Below, piece by piece: positions 40,602-49,452 of a stretch of DNA of 64,000 bases. A model generated the notes under the pieces. That model was not told the DNA's origin, ran no database searches, and saw only the letters and a program-made list of their open reading frames with translations. Position 1 is the first letter of the stretch. Each line of letters begins with the position of its first letter. The stretch lies in the NCBI GenBank assembly GCA_046351215.1, contig JAXLYX010000007.1, forward strand, positions 124,001 to 188,000, written 5' to 3'. Made by a program: the position numbers and the translations under genes. Source of the stretch: JAXLYX01 sp046351215 (GTDB lineage: Bacteria > Myxococcota_A > Polyangia > Polyangiales > Houyiibacteriaceae).

Positions 40602-42563
40602 CTACGGCGACGACGGTCGGCCCGTGCCTCGCTCCGAGTCCTCGGGCGGTGGCTCGATCACGGCCCCGGCGGTCCCGGCGGGCTCCGGATCCGGATGCAC
40701 GGGCTCGCCCTCGTCCGCGATCGCCGAGGCGGGCGGCGCCTCTGCGGGCGGCGGGGTCACCCCGCTCGTGCCGCTCGCCGCAGCGGTCGGTGCGGCGGCG
40801 ACCGCGGGGGCCTCGCGACCGGCGGCGACGTCGCGCGACGTGTAGACGATCAGCTCCTGACCCGCCCGCAGACGCGTGCTCCGGCCGAGCCGGTTGATGC
40901 GCGAGAGGTCGCCGAGCGTGAGCCCGAACCGCTGAGCGATCGTCGCGAGCGTGTCGCCGGTCTGGACGCGGTAGCGCATGCGGACCCGACCGCGCTGCGT
41001 CTCGTGGTAGTCGAAGAACTCCTCGCTGCCGACGACGAGCACGCGCACCTGCGACTCGGAGAGCACGACGGCCCGGGAGAGATCCACGCTACCCGGCACG
41101 AAGAGCTGGAGGAGGAGCCCCGACGCGAGCGTCGCCCGGGGATCGAGCGCGTTCCACCGCACGAGATCGTCGACGCCGACGCGGAAGAAGCGCGCGATCT
41201 CGACGAGCTCGTCGCCCTGCGAGACGCGGTAGAAGACGCGCCGCCGGCCTTCGTACACGAAGCGAGCCTCGGGCACCGCGACGACCGGGCGCTCGCCGCC
41301 TTCGGCTTCGACGCGGGGACGGACGTTCGGCACGAGCAGGGCCGTGCCGGGCCCGACGCGCTCCGCCTCCTCGAGCTCGTTGATCTCGCGGAGGTTCGCC
41401 GTGGTCGTGCGGTAGCGACGCGCCACGTCGTCGAGCCGCTCGCCGAAGCGGAGCACGTAGCTCCCGTAGCTGTTCGCGCCTGGGCGGCGACGCGCGAACG
41501 CGCGCGAGAACGTCTCCACCTTCTCGCGCGGGAGCCGGATCGCGTACGCCCCGCCGGGCGGAGTCCGGCGGCGGAGGAGGTGCGGGTTGAGCGCCGCCAC
41601 CTCGTCGACCGCGACGTCGGCCGCGGCCGCGATCTCCGAGAGGGCGACGCCTCCCGGGACCTCGACGGACTGCGTCACGAGCGCCGCGTCACGCGTCACG
41701 CTCCCGAAGCCGAAGCGCTCGGGGTTCCGCATCACGACGGAGCACGAGAGGATCTTGGCGACGTAGACCGTCGTTTCGAAAGGGAGGCCTGCCTCGATGC
41801 GCGAGAGCAGCCCGTAGTCGTTCGAGTTGTACTTCCGGATCGCGCGGAGCAGCGCCGTGTACCCCATGTTGTAGGCGGCGAGCGAGAGCTCCCACGTCCC
41901 GAGGCGCTCGTGGAGATCGCCGAGGTAGCGGGCGGCCGCGCGCGTCGCACGGTAGGGGTCCATCCGCTCGTCGACCCAGTGGTTCTGCACGAGGCCGTAC
42001 TCGTCGCCGGTCACCGAGACGAACTGCCACATGCCGACGGCGCCCACGGCCGAGCGCGCGCGCGGATCGAAGCCGCTCTCGGCCAACGCCACGCAGCGGA
42101 GATCGATCGGCAGCCCCGCCTCGCGGAGCGCCTCCTCGATCATGCCCGTGTAGCGGGTCGAGCGCCGGAGCCACGCGCTCATCAGCTCGTGCCCACGGGG
42201 ATCCTCGCGGAAGTACTCGAGGTACTGCACCACCGCGTCGTCCCAGCGCATGGGGATGTCGGGGAGGGCGATTCCCTGGAGGTAGGAGAGATCCTGGCTC
42301 CCGACCGCCAGCGGGATCCGCGTCTCGACCTCGCTCGTCAGCCCGGCGGGCATGCCCGCCACTTCGCCCGCGCCGAGCCCGTAGCGGAACATGGCCTCTT
42401 CCGCGAGACGCAGCTCGCGGAGCTCGGGAGACTCGTCTCCCGCCGCGAGCAGGGCGCGGACTCCCGGCGAGAGCCGCGTCTCCGTGGGCGCTTGGGCTCG
42501 GACGGGTGCCGAGGCACCCGCGGACGCGAGCAGCAGCCCGAGGAAGACGAGACGACGGAGCAC
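40602..42563 (-). CDS. MltD-like lytic transglycosylase with LysM repeats
   Basis: 653 residues. Signal peptide (MLRRLVFLGLLLASAGASA), then a Slt/MltD catalytic domain (about 140-290) with the catalytic Glu in VALAESGFDPRARS and GAVGMWQF. At least three LysM domains follow (YVLRFGERLDDVARRYRTTT, VFYRVSQGDELVEIARFF, MRYRVQTGDTLATIAQRFG), and the tail is Pro/Ala-rich. It cleaves peptidoglycan glycan strands in the periplasm. No lipobox, so unlike E. coli MltD it is not a lipoprotein. The start is GTG at 42563; divergent from the SMI1/KNR4 gene. Confidence 0.92.
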   Translation of the reverse strand: MLRRLVFLGLLLASAGASAPVRAQAPTETRLSPGVRALLAAGDESPELRELRLAEEAMFRYGLGAGEVAGMPAGLTSEVETRIPLAVGSQDLSYLQGIALPDIPMRWDDAVVQYLEYFREDPRGHELMSAWLRRSTRYTGMIEEALREAGLPIDLRCVALAESGFDPRARSAVGAVGMWQFVSVTGDEYGLVQNHWVDERMDPYRATRAAARYLGDLHERLGTWELSLAAYNMGYTALLRAIRKYNSNDYGLLSRIEAGLPFETTVYVAKILSCSVVMRNPERFGFGSVTRDAALVTQSVEVPGGVALSEIAAAADVAVDEVAALNPHLLRRRTPPGGAYAIRLPREKVETFSRAFARRRPGANSYGSYVLRFGERLDDVARRYRTTTANLREINELEEAERVGPGTALLVPNVRPRVEAEGGERPVVAVPEARFVYEGRRRVFYRVSQGDELVEIARFFRVGVDDLVRWNALDPRATLASGLLLQLFVPGSVDLSRAVVLSESQVRVLVVGSEEFFDYHETQRGRVRMRYRVQTGDTLATIAQRFGLTLGDLSRINRLGRSTRLRAGQELIVYTSRDVAAGREAPAVAAAPTAAASGTSGVTPPPAEAPPASAIADEGEPVHPDPEPAGTAGAVIEPPPEDSERGTGRPSSP

Positions 42564-42613
42564 CGACGAACGCTATCGGGGTGGGAGAACGTACGCCAGA
42601 AATCGACGAGGTC

Positions 42614-42643
42614 TCGACCCGCGGCCCCAAGCCGGGTTACAAG
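42614..42643 (+). promoter_or_regulatory. Possible promoter of the SMI1/KNR4 gene
   Basis: TCGACC (42614-42619), 18-nt spacer, TACAAG (42638-42643), then AGGAGG 5 nt before the GTG. Confidence 0.35.
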
Positions 42644-42665
42644 GGGAATCTCCGAGGAGGGCGAG

Positions 42666-43784
42666 GTGCATCGAGGGCTGCGCGAGTTCATCCAGTGGAT
42701 CGAGACCCACCGCGACACCGACCTCATCCGTCTCAACGCGCCGGCCACGGTGGCGGAGCTCGCGGAGCTGGAACAGGAGCTCGGTGAGCCGCTGCCCACC
42801 GACCTCCGCCTCGTGCTCACCCGGTTCAACGGGGGCAAGCTCCCGAACGGCACCCTCCTGCCGGCAGGCATCGGCCCTGGCTCCATCGGCGCCACGGTCC
42901 GGGAGTACGCCGCCAAGGTCGGCAAGGACTTCCTGAACCCCGACCTCCTGCTCCCCTTCTTCCGGACGGAGGACGACAGCCTCCTCGCGTTCGATCGGAG
43001 CGCAGGCCCGGTCGCCGACACGTGGCCGATCGTCGACTACTTCCCCGACACGGGCGAGCACAACCTCGTCTACCGGACGTTCGACGGCTTCTGCCGTGTG
43101 TGCGTGGCGAATTGGACCTCGCCCGACTTCTCGAAGGATTTCGACCTCGACGTGTACCTGAGGCAGGGCCAGCGCCACGCCGCGGTGGAGCAGGACGTCG
43201 GCGCCGCGCACGTGACCGTCGCGCATGCGAGCAAGCGGCTCGGTCTCCCCGCGCAGGCGCTCGAGCACTACCTGATGGCGGCGCGCTGCGTGCCGCCGCT
43301 GCCCTGGTGCGACTGGGAAGCGCTGAAGATCGCCGCGATCCTCGACAAGGACCAGTGCGCCCGCGAGGCCGCGTCGCGCCTCTCGACCATCGGGCCCGAG
43401 TCGTCCTGGGCGCGCCGGGAGACCACCCCGGTGAAGGTGGCCGAGGTCTCGGCGCCGATCGCGGCCCGCGCGCCGGACAAGCGGCCCTGGCTGCGCATCT
43501 TCGACCAGCTCCTCGCGCAGGTTCAGAACGATCCGGACGCCACGGCGACGATCGGCGCGATCCGCCAGGCGATCGTGAACGGTCAGGAGGCCCCCGCGCC
43601 TCGGCATGGCCGACAGGGGCTCGTCCCCAACACGGGCGACACCGAGTCGTGGTGGCAGGCCCTCCGCAGCTCGTATCACCAGGGCTACGTCCGCGACGAG
43701 GATCTGCTCCTCGATCCCGGCCTGCAGCCGCTGCGCCGTCAGCGCGAGTTCGGCGAGCTGCTCTCGTTCCGCCGCGACTTCTGA
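42666..43784 (+). CDS. SMI1/KNR4-family protein
   Basis: 372 residues, no signal peptide. Residues 1-150 match the SMI1/KNR4 (SUKH) fold: TVAELAELEQELGEPLPTDL, LVLTRFNGG and a later DDSLLAFDRS strand. Residues 155-372 are helical with no motif I know. SUKH proteins are often immunity proteins against secreted toxins, but no toxin gene is adjacent and the long C-terminal half suggests a housekeeping role instead. The GTG at 42666 has AGGAGG 5 nt upstream. The frame stays open far upstream as an antisense shadow of the moeA and transglycosylase genes, which I do not count as coding. Confidence 0.78.
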   Translation: MHRGLREFIQWIETHRDTDLIRLNAPATVAELAELEQELGEPLPTDLRLVLTRFNGGKLPNGTLLPAGIGPGSIGATVREYAAKVGKDFLNPDLLLPFFRTEDDSLLAFDRSAGPVADTWPIVDYFPDTGEHNLVYRTFDGFCRVCVANWTSPDFSKDFDLDVYLRQGQRHAAVEQDVGAAHVTVAHASKRLGLPAQALEHYLMAARCVPPLPWCDWEALKIAAILDKDQCAREAASRLSTIGPESSWARRETTPVKVAEVSAPIAARAPDKRPWLRIFDQLLAQVQNDPDATATIGAIRQAIVNGQEAPAPRHGRQGLVPNTGDTESWWQALRSSYHQGYVRDEDLLLDPGLQPLRRQREFGELLSFRRDF

Positions 43785-43824
43785 GTCGGTCGGCTCGCGC
43801 TCGCGAGGCGGCCGAACGGAGCGC

Positions 43825-44709
43825 TCAGGAGCAGACGAGGTTCCGGCCGTCGCGCTTCGCCTGGTAGAGCAGGTCGTCGGCGTCCTTGACGAACGCGAGC
43901 AGATCCTTGCCCTCCTTGAGCTGCGCGACGCCGAACGAGGCCGTCACGGCGATGCGCTCGCGCTCGAAGACGAAGGAATGCCCCTCGATGCGGCGGCGCA
44001 GCTCCTCGGCGATGACCGCACCGCCCTTCGAGTCGGTCTCGGGAAGGAGGAGGCCGAACTCCTCGCCGCCGTAGCGGCCGATCACGTCGTCCGGGCGGAG
44101 CCTCGCCTTCACGAGCTGGGCGAGCTCCTTGAGCACGTAGTCGCCCGCGAGGTGACCGAACTGGTCGTTGATCGACTTGAAGCGGTCGATGTCGAACATG
44201 ACCAGCGTCAGCGGTCGCTCGTAGCGCCGGGCGCGGGGGATCTCGCGCTCGAGCGTCTCGAGCAGGAAGCGCTTGTTGTTCACGCCCGTGAGGGCGTCCA
44301 CGATCGTCATCCGGTAGATGGTCTCGTGGTACTGCGCCTCCATGTCGGAGCCGCTCAGGTACTTGAGGATCGTGTCGCCGATCTTGATCTGATCGCCCCG
44401 GCGCAGGATGCAGTCGCTCACGGGCACGTCGTTCACGTACGTGCCGTTCGTCGACTCGAGGTCGCGGAGCTTGTACTTGCTCCCATCGCGCTCGATGATC
44501 GCGTGCCGGCGCGAGACGCTGTCGTTCTCGAGGACGATCGTGTTCTCGCTGCCGCGGCCGATCTGGACGGCCTCGTCCCCGAGCACGTGGCGACGTCCGA
44601 GCGGCCGCGAGTCCGACGAATAGATCGTGACGAGGCAGTCGTTACCCGGCTTCGTCGGGAACTGAAGCTTCTCGAGGGGCGTGACGCGCGTCTTGACGTC
44701 GGAGTCCAA
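43825..44709 (-). CDS. Diguanylate cyclase with N-terminal FHA domain
   Basis: 294 residues. An FHA domain (about 30-120) has QIGRGSENTI, SVSRRHAII and DLESTNGTYVND. The GGDEF domain (about 130-290) has the active motif GGEEF and the inhibitory I-site RPDD five residues before it, so it should make c-di-GMP with product inhibition. No membrane segment. The start is placed at the TTG (44709): the promoter at 44744-44772 would begin transcription near 44737, which rules out the longer ATG start at 44865. It faces away from the HD-GYP gene, making a synthesis/breakdown pair. Confidence 0.88.
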   Translation of the reverse strand: MDSDVKTRVTPLEKLQFPTKPGNDCLVTIYSSDSRPLGRRHVLGDEAVQIGRGSENTIVLENDSVSRRHAIIERDGSKYKLRDLESTNGTYVNDVPVSDCILRRGDQIKIGDTILKYLSGSDMEAQYHETIYRMTIVDALTGVNNKRFLLETLEREIPRARRYERPLTLVMFDIDRFKSINDQFGHLAGDYVLKELAQLVKARLRPDDVIGRYGGEEFGLLLPETDSKGGAVIAEELRRRIEGHSFVFERERIAVTASFGVAQLKEGKDLLAFVKDADDLLYQAKRDGRNLVCS

Positions 44710-44743
44710 TGGATGAGCCGCGAGCGGTAAGGGTCGCTCGGCT

Positions 44744-44772
44744 AGGGTAGGAAGGTCCCGGCGTCGCGTCAA
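44744..44772 (-). promoter_or_regulatory. Promoter of the FHA-GGDEF gene
   Basis: Minus-strand TTGACG (44772-44767), 17-nt spacer, TACCCT (44749-44744). It is the same -35/-10 pair as at 25968-25997. Confidence 0.6.
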
Positions 44773-44898
44773 CACTGGGTTCGTGGACCGGGGACCGGCC
44801 GGGGTCTCATCGCGACACGGTCGTTCGCCGATCCGCTCGGCGCGCGTGTCGTGTACCCTCCCCATGGGACCGCCCGGCGTGTGGGTGCCCGGGGTCGG

Positions 44899-44927
44899 TT
44901 GACCCCGAGGCCCCTTCGTCCTAACAC
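44899..44927 (+). promoter_or_regulatory. Promoter of the HD-GYP gene
   Basis: TTGACC (44899-44904), 17-nt spacer, TAACAC (44922-44927), about 28 nt before the ATG at 44955. Confidence 0.45.
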
Positions 44928-44954
44928 CGGCGCTGGTCTCGGCCGTCCCCGTCC

Positions 44955-46460
44955 ATGGAACACCCCAGCAACGACGAAGCCCCGCGCATCCTCGTCGTCG
45001 ATGACGAGCAGGTCATCCGCGAGATCCTCGCGGACTTCCTGGGCATGGAGGGCTTCTGGGTCCGGACGGCGGAAGACGGCGCGGCGGCGCTCGTGGAGCT
45101 CTCGCGCAACCACTACGATCTCGTGCTCTCGGACCTGAAGATGCCGAACATGGGAGGACTCGACCTCCTCGCGGCGATCCGGCAGCACACCCCGAACGTC
45201 GTCGTCATCATCATGACCGGCTTCGGAACGGTCGAGACGGCGATCGACGCGATGAAACGCGGCGCGTACGACTACATCCTGAAGCCGTTCAAGGTGGACG
45301 AGGTCGTCCACACGATCCGCCGTGGTCTCGAGAAGCAGAAGCTCAAGGCGGAGAACATCCGCCTCCGCGAGGCGCTCTCGCTCTACAAGGTCAGCGAGGC
45401 CATCGCGAACAGCCTGTCGCTCGATCAGGTGCTGCTCACGGTGACCGACGCGGCCATCCACGAAGTGGACGCCGATCTCGTCACCGTGCTCCTCGACGAC
45501 GGCGAGGGGAGCTTCTTCGAGCGGGCCCGCGAGCTCAATCCTCGCTTCGTCTTCGACGGCCTGCCGAGCTCGCTCGGCCAGCTCGATCCGGCGGCGCTGA
45601 CCGAGTACTTCCTCGAGGACCGGCCGCTCCGCGAGCAGGGAACGAAGGCGCTCCCCTTCTTCGCCCGCATCCCGGAGGGAGCGGACGTCGAGTCGCTCGT
45701 CGTGACGCGCCTCCGCATCCGGGACCGCACCATCGGCTTCCTCGGCTCGATCAGCTTCACGCGGGGCAAGCGCTTCGACGAAGGGCAGCGGAAGCTGCTC
45801 CACATGGTGACGAACCGCGCGTCCGCCGCCATCGAGAACGCCCGGCTCTACGAGGACCTGAAGCAGACCTTCCGTCAGACCATCCGCGGTCTGGCCAGCG
45901 CCATCGACAAGATGGACCGGTACACGGCCGGTCATTCGAGCCGCGTCGCCGCCTACGCCCAGATCCTCGCGATCAAGCTCGGCTTGCCGCCGGAGCAAGT
46001 GGAGATCGTGCGCCAGTCGGCCCTGATGCACGACATCGGGAAGATCGGCTGCGTGATGAACCTCAACAAGCCGGGGAAGCTCTCGCAGCAGGAGTACGAG
46101 ATCTTCCAGCAGCATCCGGTGCACGGCCGCGACATCCTGAAGCCGATCGAATTCCTCCATCCGCTGATCCCGGGCGTGCACCTCCACCACGAGCGCTGGG
46201 ACGGCAACGGCTACCCGATCGGCCTGAAGGCGCAGGAGATCCCGATCATCGCGCGCATCATCTCGGTGGCCGACACCTACGATGCGATGACGAGCGACCG
46301 CGCCTACCGCAAGGCCCTCCCGCACGAGGTCGCCACGAGCGAGATCACCCGCTGTTGCGGCAGTCAGTTCGATCCCGACGTCGGCAATCCCTTCCTCGAG
46401 GCGATCGAGGACTTCCGCGCGAGCGGCCTGCCGCTGACGGACGTCCTCCGGGACGACTGA
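44955..46460 (+). CDS. Response regulator with HD-GYP c-di-GMP phosphodiesterase domain
   Basis: 501 residues. Receiver domain (about 10-125) with VVDDE, phospho-acceptor Asp in VLSDLKMPNMGG and the switch Lys in ILKPF. A GAF-like region (about 150-300) leads to the HD-GYP domain (about 305-490) with AGHSSRVA, MHDIGKIG and HHERWDGNGYP, so it should hydrolyse c-di-GMP. It has the family features of RpfG-type regulators with an added sensor region. Divergent from the FHA-GGDEF gene with about 245 bp between start codons. Confidence 0.93.
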   Translation: MEHPSNDEAPRILVVDDEQVIREILADFLGMEGFWVRTAEDGAAALVELSRNHYDLVLSDLKMPNMGGLDLLAAIRQHTPNVVVIIMTGFGTVETAIDAMKRGAYDYILKPFKVDEVVHTIRRGLEKQKLKAENIRLREALSLYKVSEAIANSLSLDQVLLTVTDAAIHEVDADLVTVLLDDGEGSFFERARELNPRFVFDGLPSSLGQLDPAALTEYFLEDRPLREQGTKALPFFARIPEGADVESLVVTRLRIRDRTIGFLGSISFTRGKRFDEGQRKLLHMVTNRASAAIENARLYEDLKQTFRQTIRGLASAIDKMDRYTAGHSSRVAAYAQILAIKLGLPPEQVEIVRQSALMHDIGKIGCVMNLNKPGKLSQQEYEIFQQHPVHGRDILKPIEFLHPLIPGVHLHHERWDGNGYPIGLKAQEIPIIARIISVADTYDAMTSDRAYRKALPHEVATSEITRCCGSQFDPDVGNPFLEAIEDFRASGLPLTDVLRDD

Positions 46461-46469
46461 GGGCCTGGC

Positions 46470-46497
46470 GGCGCGCGACCACGCCCTTCGGCGCGCC
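46470..46497. terminator. Weak hairpin between convergent genes
   Basis: GGCGCGC and GCGCGCC arms (7 bp) with a 14-nt loop, next to the stop codon of the acyl-CoA dehydrogenase gene. No T-run or TTCGTCGTT tail. Confidence 0.3.
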
Positions 46498-48222
46498 TCA
46501 GCGGAGGACGTCGAAGGGGAAGCCGCCGTCGTCGTAGGCCCGCTGGGCGACGTGCTTCAGGAGCTCGTCGGTGTCCCGCTCCATGCGGTCGATGCGATCG
46601 CGCAGGCGGACCTCGGCGAGCTGGCAGAAGGCCGCCGTGACGTCGAGCTCGCGGCGGGCGCCGTCCTCGCCCTTCTGATCGACGAGGAGCGAGGTACGGG
46701 AGACGATCGCGATGAGCGCGTAGAGGTCGATGGCGACCTCCGCGATGCGGCGCTGAACGAACTGCTTGCCGGCGATGGCGGTGCCGTGCTTCCGGAGCAC
46801 GCGTTCGACCTCGCGGGCGAGGCCGGTGACGCCGTACTCGACCAGCACGGCCTCGGCGCGCAGCAGCGGATGCGCGTTCGCCACGCGCTCGCGTCCGAAG
46901 GCCGTCCGTGCGCGCTTCACCGCGAAGTCCGTCAGCAATCCGAAGCCCTTGATGGGCTCGCGCATCGCCTTCTCGACCTCGAGGAGCTTCTTGCCCGGGC
47001 TCTGCATGCCCGCGAGCGCGAGGAACGCCAGGAGGATCTCGTTCGTGCCTGCGAGCACGAGGTGCACGCGCGCCTCGCGCTGCAGCCGCTCGTACGGCTC
47101 GCCACGCACGAAGCCGTGAGCGCCCGCGAGCCGAGCCAGGGCGTCGGAATGCGCCACGAACGCCTCGGACGCGAAGATCTTGCAGATCGCCGCCTCGAGG
47201 ATGAAGTCCTCGACCTTCGCGTCCATGAGCCCCGTGGTCAGGAAGACCATGCTCTCGAGCGCGTAGAGGTCGGCGCCCATGCGCGCGACCTTGTCCTTGG
47301 TCTGGCCGAACTCGCCGACGTTGCGGCCGAAGGCGCGCCGCTGCACGGCGAGCTCGGTCGCGAGCTTCACGACGCGACGAAGCCCGCCCACGCACGTGGA
47401 CGCCATGCCGATGCGTCCCCAGTTCAGCACGCGCATGGCGAGCGGATAACCGCGTCCGTACTCGCCGAGGAGGTTCCGCGCGGGCACCTTCACGTCCTCG
47501 AACGTGATGCTCCCCGTGCTGAGGCCACGGACGCCGCAGATCGGCACGTCCGGAGAGGCCGTGACACCGTGGGTCTTCTCGACCACGAAGCCGCAGATGC
47601 GGGGATGGCCCGCTTCGCTGTCGGTGCGGGCGAAGACCACGAAGACGTCTGCGATGCCCGCGTTCGAGATCCAGGCCTTCTTGCCCTTGATCACGAAGCC
47701 TGCCCCGTCGGGCGCGAGCTCGGCCCGGGTGCGGAGCGCCGACGCGTCGCTGCCGGCGCCGACCTCGGTGAGCGCGAAGGCCGCGATGCGCTCGCCGCTC
47801 GCCAGCTTCGGCAAGAGACGCCGCTTCTGCTCGTCGTTCCCGAACGCGAGGATCGCGTTCATGCCGAGGCAGACGTGGGCGGAGACGATGACCGCGATCG
47901 ACTGGTCGATCGCGCCGAGCTCGGCGAGCACACGGGCGGCCGCCGACCAGCCGAGACCGAGTCCGCCGAGCTCCTCCGGCACCGTCAGGCCGAAGACACC
48001 CAGCCGACGCAGCTCGGCGAAGACCTCGGGCGGGATCGCCGCATCCCGATCGATCGACAGGGAGTCGACGTGATCGGCCGCGAGGCGACGAAGCCCCTCG
48101 AGCAGGCGCCCCACGGCGTCCCTCTCGCGCACGGTGGGCAGCGGGTAGGGGGAGACCATGTCCTCGGCGATGACGCCGTGGAAGAGGGCCTTCATGAAGC
48201 TCTGTTCGCGAGCGACGGTCAT
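46498..48222 (-). CDS. Acyl-CoA dehydrogenase, long (VLCAD/ACAD9-like) type
   Basis: 574 residues, longer than the usual 380-residue enzyme because of a C-terminal helical extension as in VLCAD/ACAD9. FAD-dependent alpha,beta-dehydrogenation of acyl-CoA in beta-oxidation. Motifs: AFALTEVGAGSDASALRT, KAWISNAGIADVFVVFART, RRAFGRNVGEFGQTKDKVA and LVLAGTNEILLAF, where the Glu is the expected catalytic base. The ATG at 48222 overlaps the stop of the lipoprotein gene as ATGA. An electron-transfer flavoprotein gene is not nearby. Its position behind ffh is unusual. Confidence 0.9.
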   Translation of the reverse strand: MTVAREQSFMKALFHGVIAEDMVSPYPLPTVRERDAVGRLLEGLRRLAADHVDSLSIDRDAAIPPEVFAELRRLGVFGLTVPEELGGLGLGWSAAARVLAELGAIDQSIAVIVSAHVCLGMNAILAFGNDEQKRRLLPKLASGERIAAFALTEVGAGSDASALRTRAELAPDGAGFVIKGKKAWISNAGIADVFVVFARTDSEAGHPRICGFVVEKTHGVTASPDVPICGVRGLSTGSITFEDVKVPARNLLGEYGRGYPLAMRVLNWGRIGMASTCVGGLRRVVKLATELAVQRRAFGRNVGEFGQTKDKVARMGADLYALESMVFLTTGLMDAKVEDFILEAAICKIFASEAFVAHSDALARLAGAHGFVRGEPYERLQREARVHLVLAGTNEILLAFLALAGMQSPGKKLLEVEKAMREPIKGFGLLTDFAVKRARTAFGRERVANAHPLLRAEAVLVEYGVTGLAREVERVLRKHGTAIAGKQFVQRRIAEVAIDLYALIAIVSRTSLLVDQKGEDGARRELDVTAAFCQLAEVRLRDRIDRMERDTDELLKHVAQRAYDDGGFPFDVLR

Positions 48223-49445
48223 GGCGCGGCCTCGAAGAGCAGCTCGCCGAAGCGAGGCGGCATGTGGAAATCGGGCACGCGCGGTGGCGACCAACCCGAG
48301 GCCGCCATGCCGTTCTCGCGTGCGTCCATCACGTAGAAGTTGGCTCTCCACATCGCGCCGACGGTGGGCTTCGGGGCCGGGGTGTCCCCCGCCTGGAACC
48401 CGGTCCACGGCAGCGCGAGCTCGAGCGTGTAGCCCGTGTCCGCGATCGAATCGTCGAGGCTGCCTCGGGTCTCCACGCCCGTGCGCATGCCGCTGTTCCA
48501 GTCGACGTGACCGAAGGGCTGGGGCACCCGCCGCGAGTCGTAGCGGGTGTCGAAGACCGTGCCCCGCGGCGATGCTTGGAGCTCGAAGTAGTTCAGCCCG
48601 TTCCCGTCGGGGTCGAGCATGATCTCGCCGCAGTCCTCTTCCCACAGATGGTCGTCCGCATGGCTGAAGCGGCTCTTCAGGAAGGGGTCGGGGATCTCGA
48701 AGGCGACGTAGAGGTTCGTGTCGTCCCAGGCGGCGCGAACGGTGGCAGGGACGTCCGACGGAGCGCCCGTCATCGTGTTCACGAACGGGGCCGTCGACGT
48801 GGCCGCGGCCCAGACGGGCTCGTCGAGCTTGCCGTCGAGGCGGATCGGACCGTTCGTCCGCACGACCCGGAGGCGCGGAAGGGCGTCCGCGGTGGCGGTC
48901 CCGCTGCTGATCGGGAGCGAGAGGGCGCGTGCCCGGTTCTCGCCGTCGTGCGGGCCGCTCGTCACGCGGAGGCGCGCCGGACCGTTCCAGACGCCGAGGT
49001 AGAAGACGAGATGGTCGCCCGCGAGCTCGGGCGGCACCGTGATCTCCTGGACGTCGCGCACGAACTCGCCCGGGCGCCAGCGGCTCGGGGAGTAGAGGCG
49101 CCGGACGATGCCCTCGCCGTCGGCGTTGCCCACGTTGCGTCCATCGTCGCCGGCGAGGTGCGTGAAGAGCTGCCAGCCGTCGTCGAGCTGCTTGCGCGAC
49201 TTCCAGTACCAGGTGACGCGCACGCGTCCGCCCCTCGGGGCGGTGATGGGTTCGACGTCGTATCCGACGAGCTCGAGCTTGTCCTCGAAGGACACGCGAA
49301 GCGCGTTCCGAGGGCTCGGGGCGCGGCGGGACAGGTAGGGGCGGAGCTGCTCGCGCTCGGCCGGGGTCAGCTCCTGGCTCCGTTCGACGCAGCCCGAGAG
49401 CGAGGCGACGAGCGCCACGACGAGCGAGAGACGTGCACCCCCCAT
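48219..49445 (-). CDS. Lipoprotein with C-terminal CBM9-like carbohydrate-binding domain
   Basis: 408 residues. A lipoprotein signal ends at LSGC (Cys at residue 18). The middle is beta-rich (about 40-180; VRVTWYWKSRKQLDDGWQ). The C-terminal part (about 200-405) resembles the CBM9 fold found in secreted carbohydrate-binding proteins: GPIRLDGKLDEPVWAAA, VRAAWDDTNLYVAFEI and YTLELALPW. No catalytic residues are apparent. It starts 7 bp after ffh and overlaps the acyl-CoA dehydrogenase gene by 4 bp. What it binds is unknown. Confidence 0.75.
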   Translation of the reverse strand: MGGARLSLVVALVASLSGCVERSQELTPAEREQLRPYLSRRAPSPRNALRVSFEDKLELVGYDVEPITAPRGGRVRVTWYWKSRKQLDDGWQLFTHLAGDDGRNVGNADGEGIVRRLYSPSRWRPGEFVRDVQEITVPPELAGDHLVFYLGVWNGPARLRVTSGPHDGENRARALSLPISSGTATADALPRLRVVRTNGPIRLDGKLDEPVWAAATSTAPFVNTMTGAPSDVPATVRAAWDDTNLYVAFEIPDPFLKSRFSHADDHLWEEDCGEIMLDPDGNGLNYFELQASPRGTVFDTRYDSRRVPQPFGHVDWNSGMRTGVETRGSLDDSIADTGYTLELALPWTGFQAGDTPAPKPTVGAMWRANFYVMDARENGMAASGWSPPRVPDFHMPPRFGELLFEAAP

Positions 49446-49452
49446 GCTCACC

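Noticed and set aside
39261..42665. Long open frame upstream of the SMI1/KNR4 gene
   Set aside because: It is the antisense shadow of moeA and the lytic transglycosylase, kept open by high GC. Its translation is Arg/Glu/His-rich with no motif, and AGGAGG supports the GTG at 42666 as the true start.
42666..43784. Toxin-immunity module around the SMI1/KNR4 gene
   Set aside because: No toxin, Rhs, or secretion gene is adjacent, and the protein has a long extra C-terminal half.
44710..44865. Longer start of the FHA-GGDEF gene at 44865
   Set aside because: The strong promoter at 44744-44772 would start transcription downstream of that ATG.
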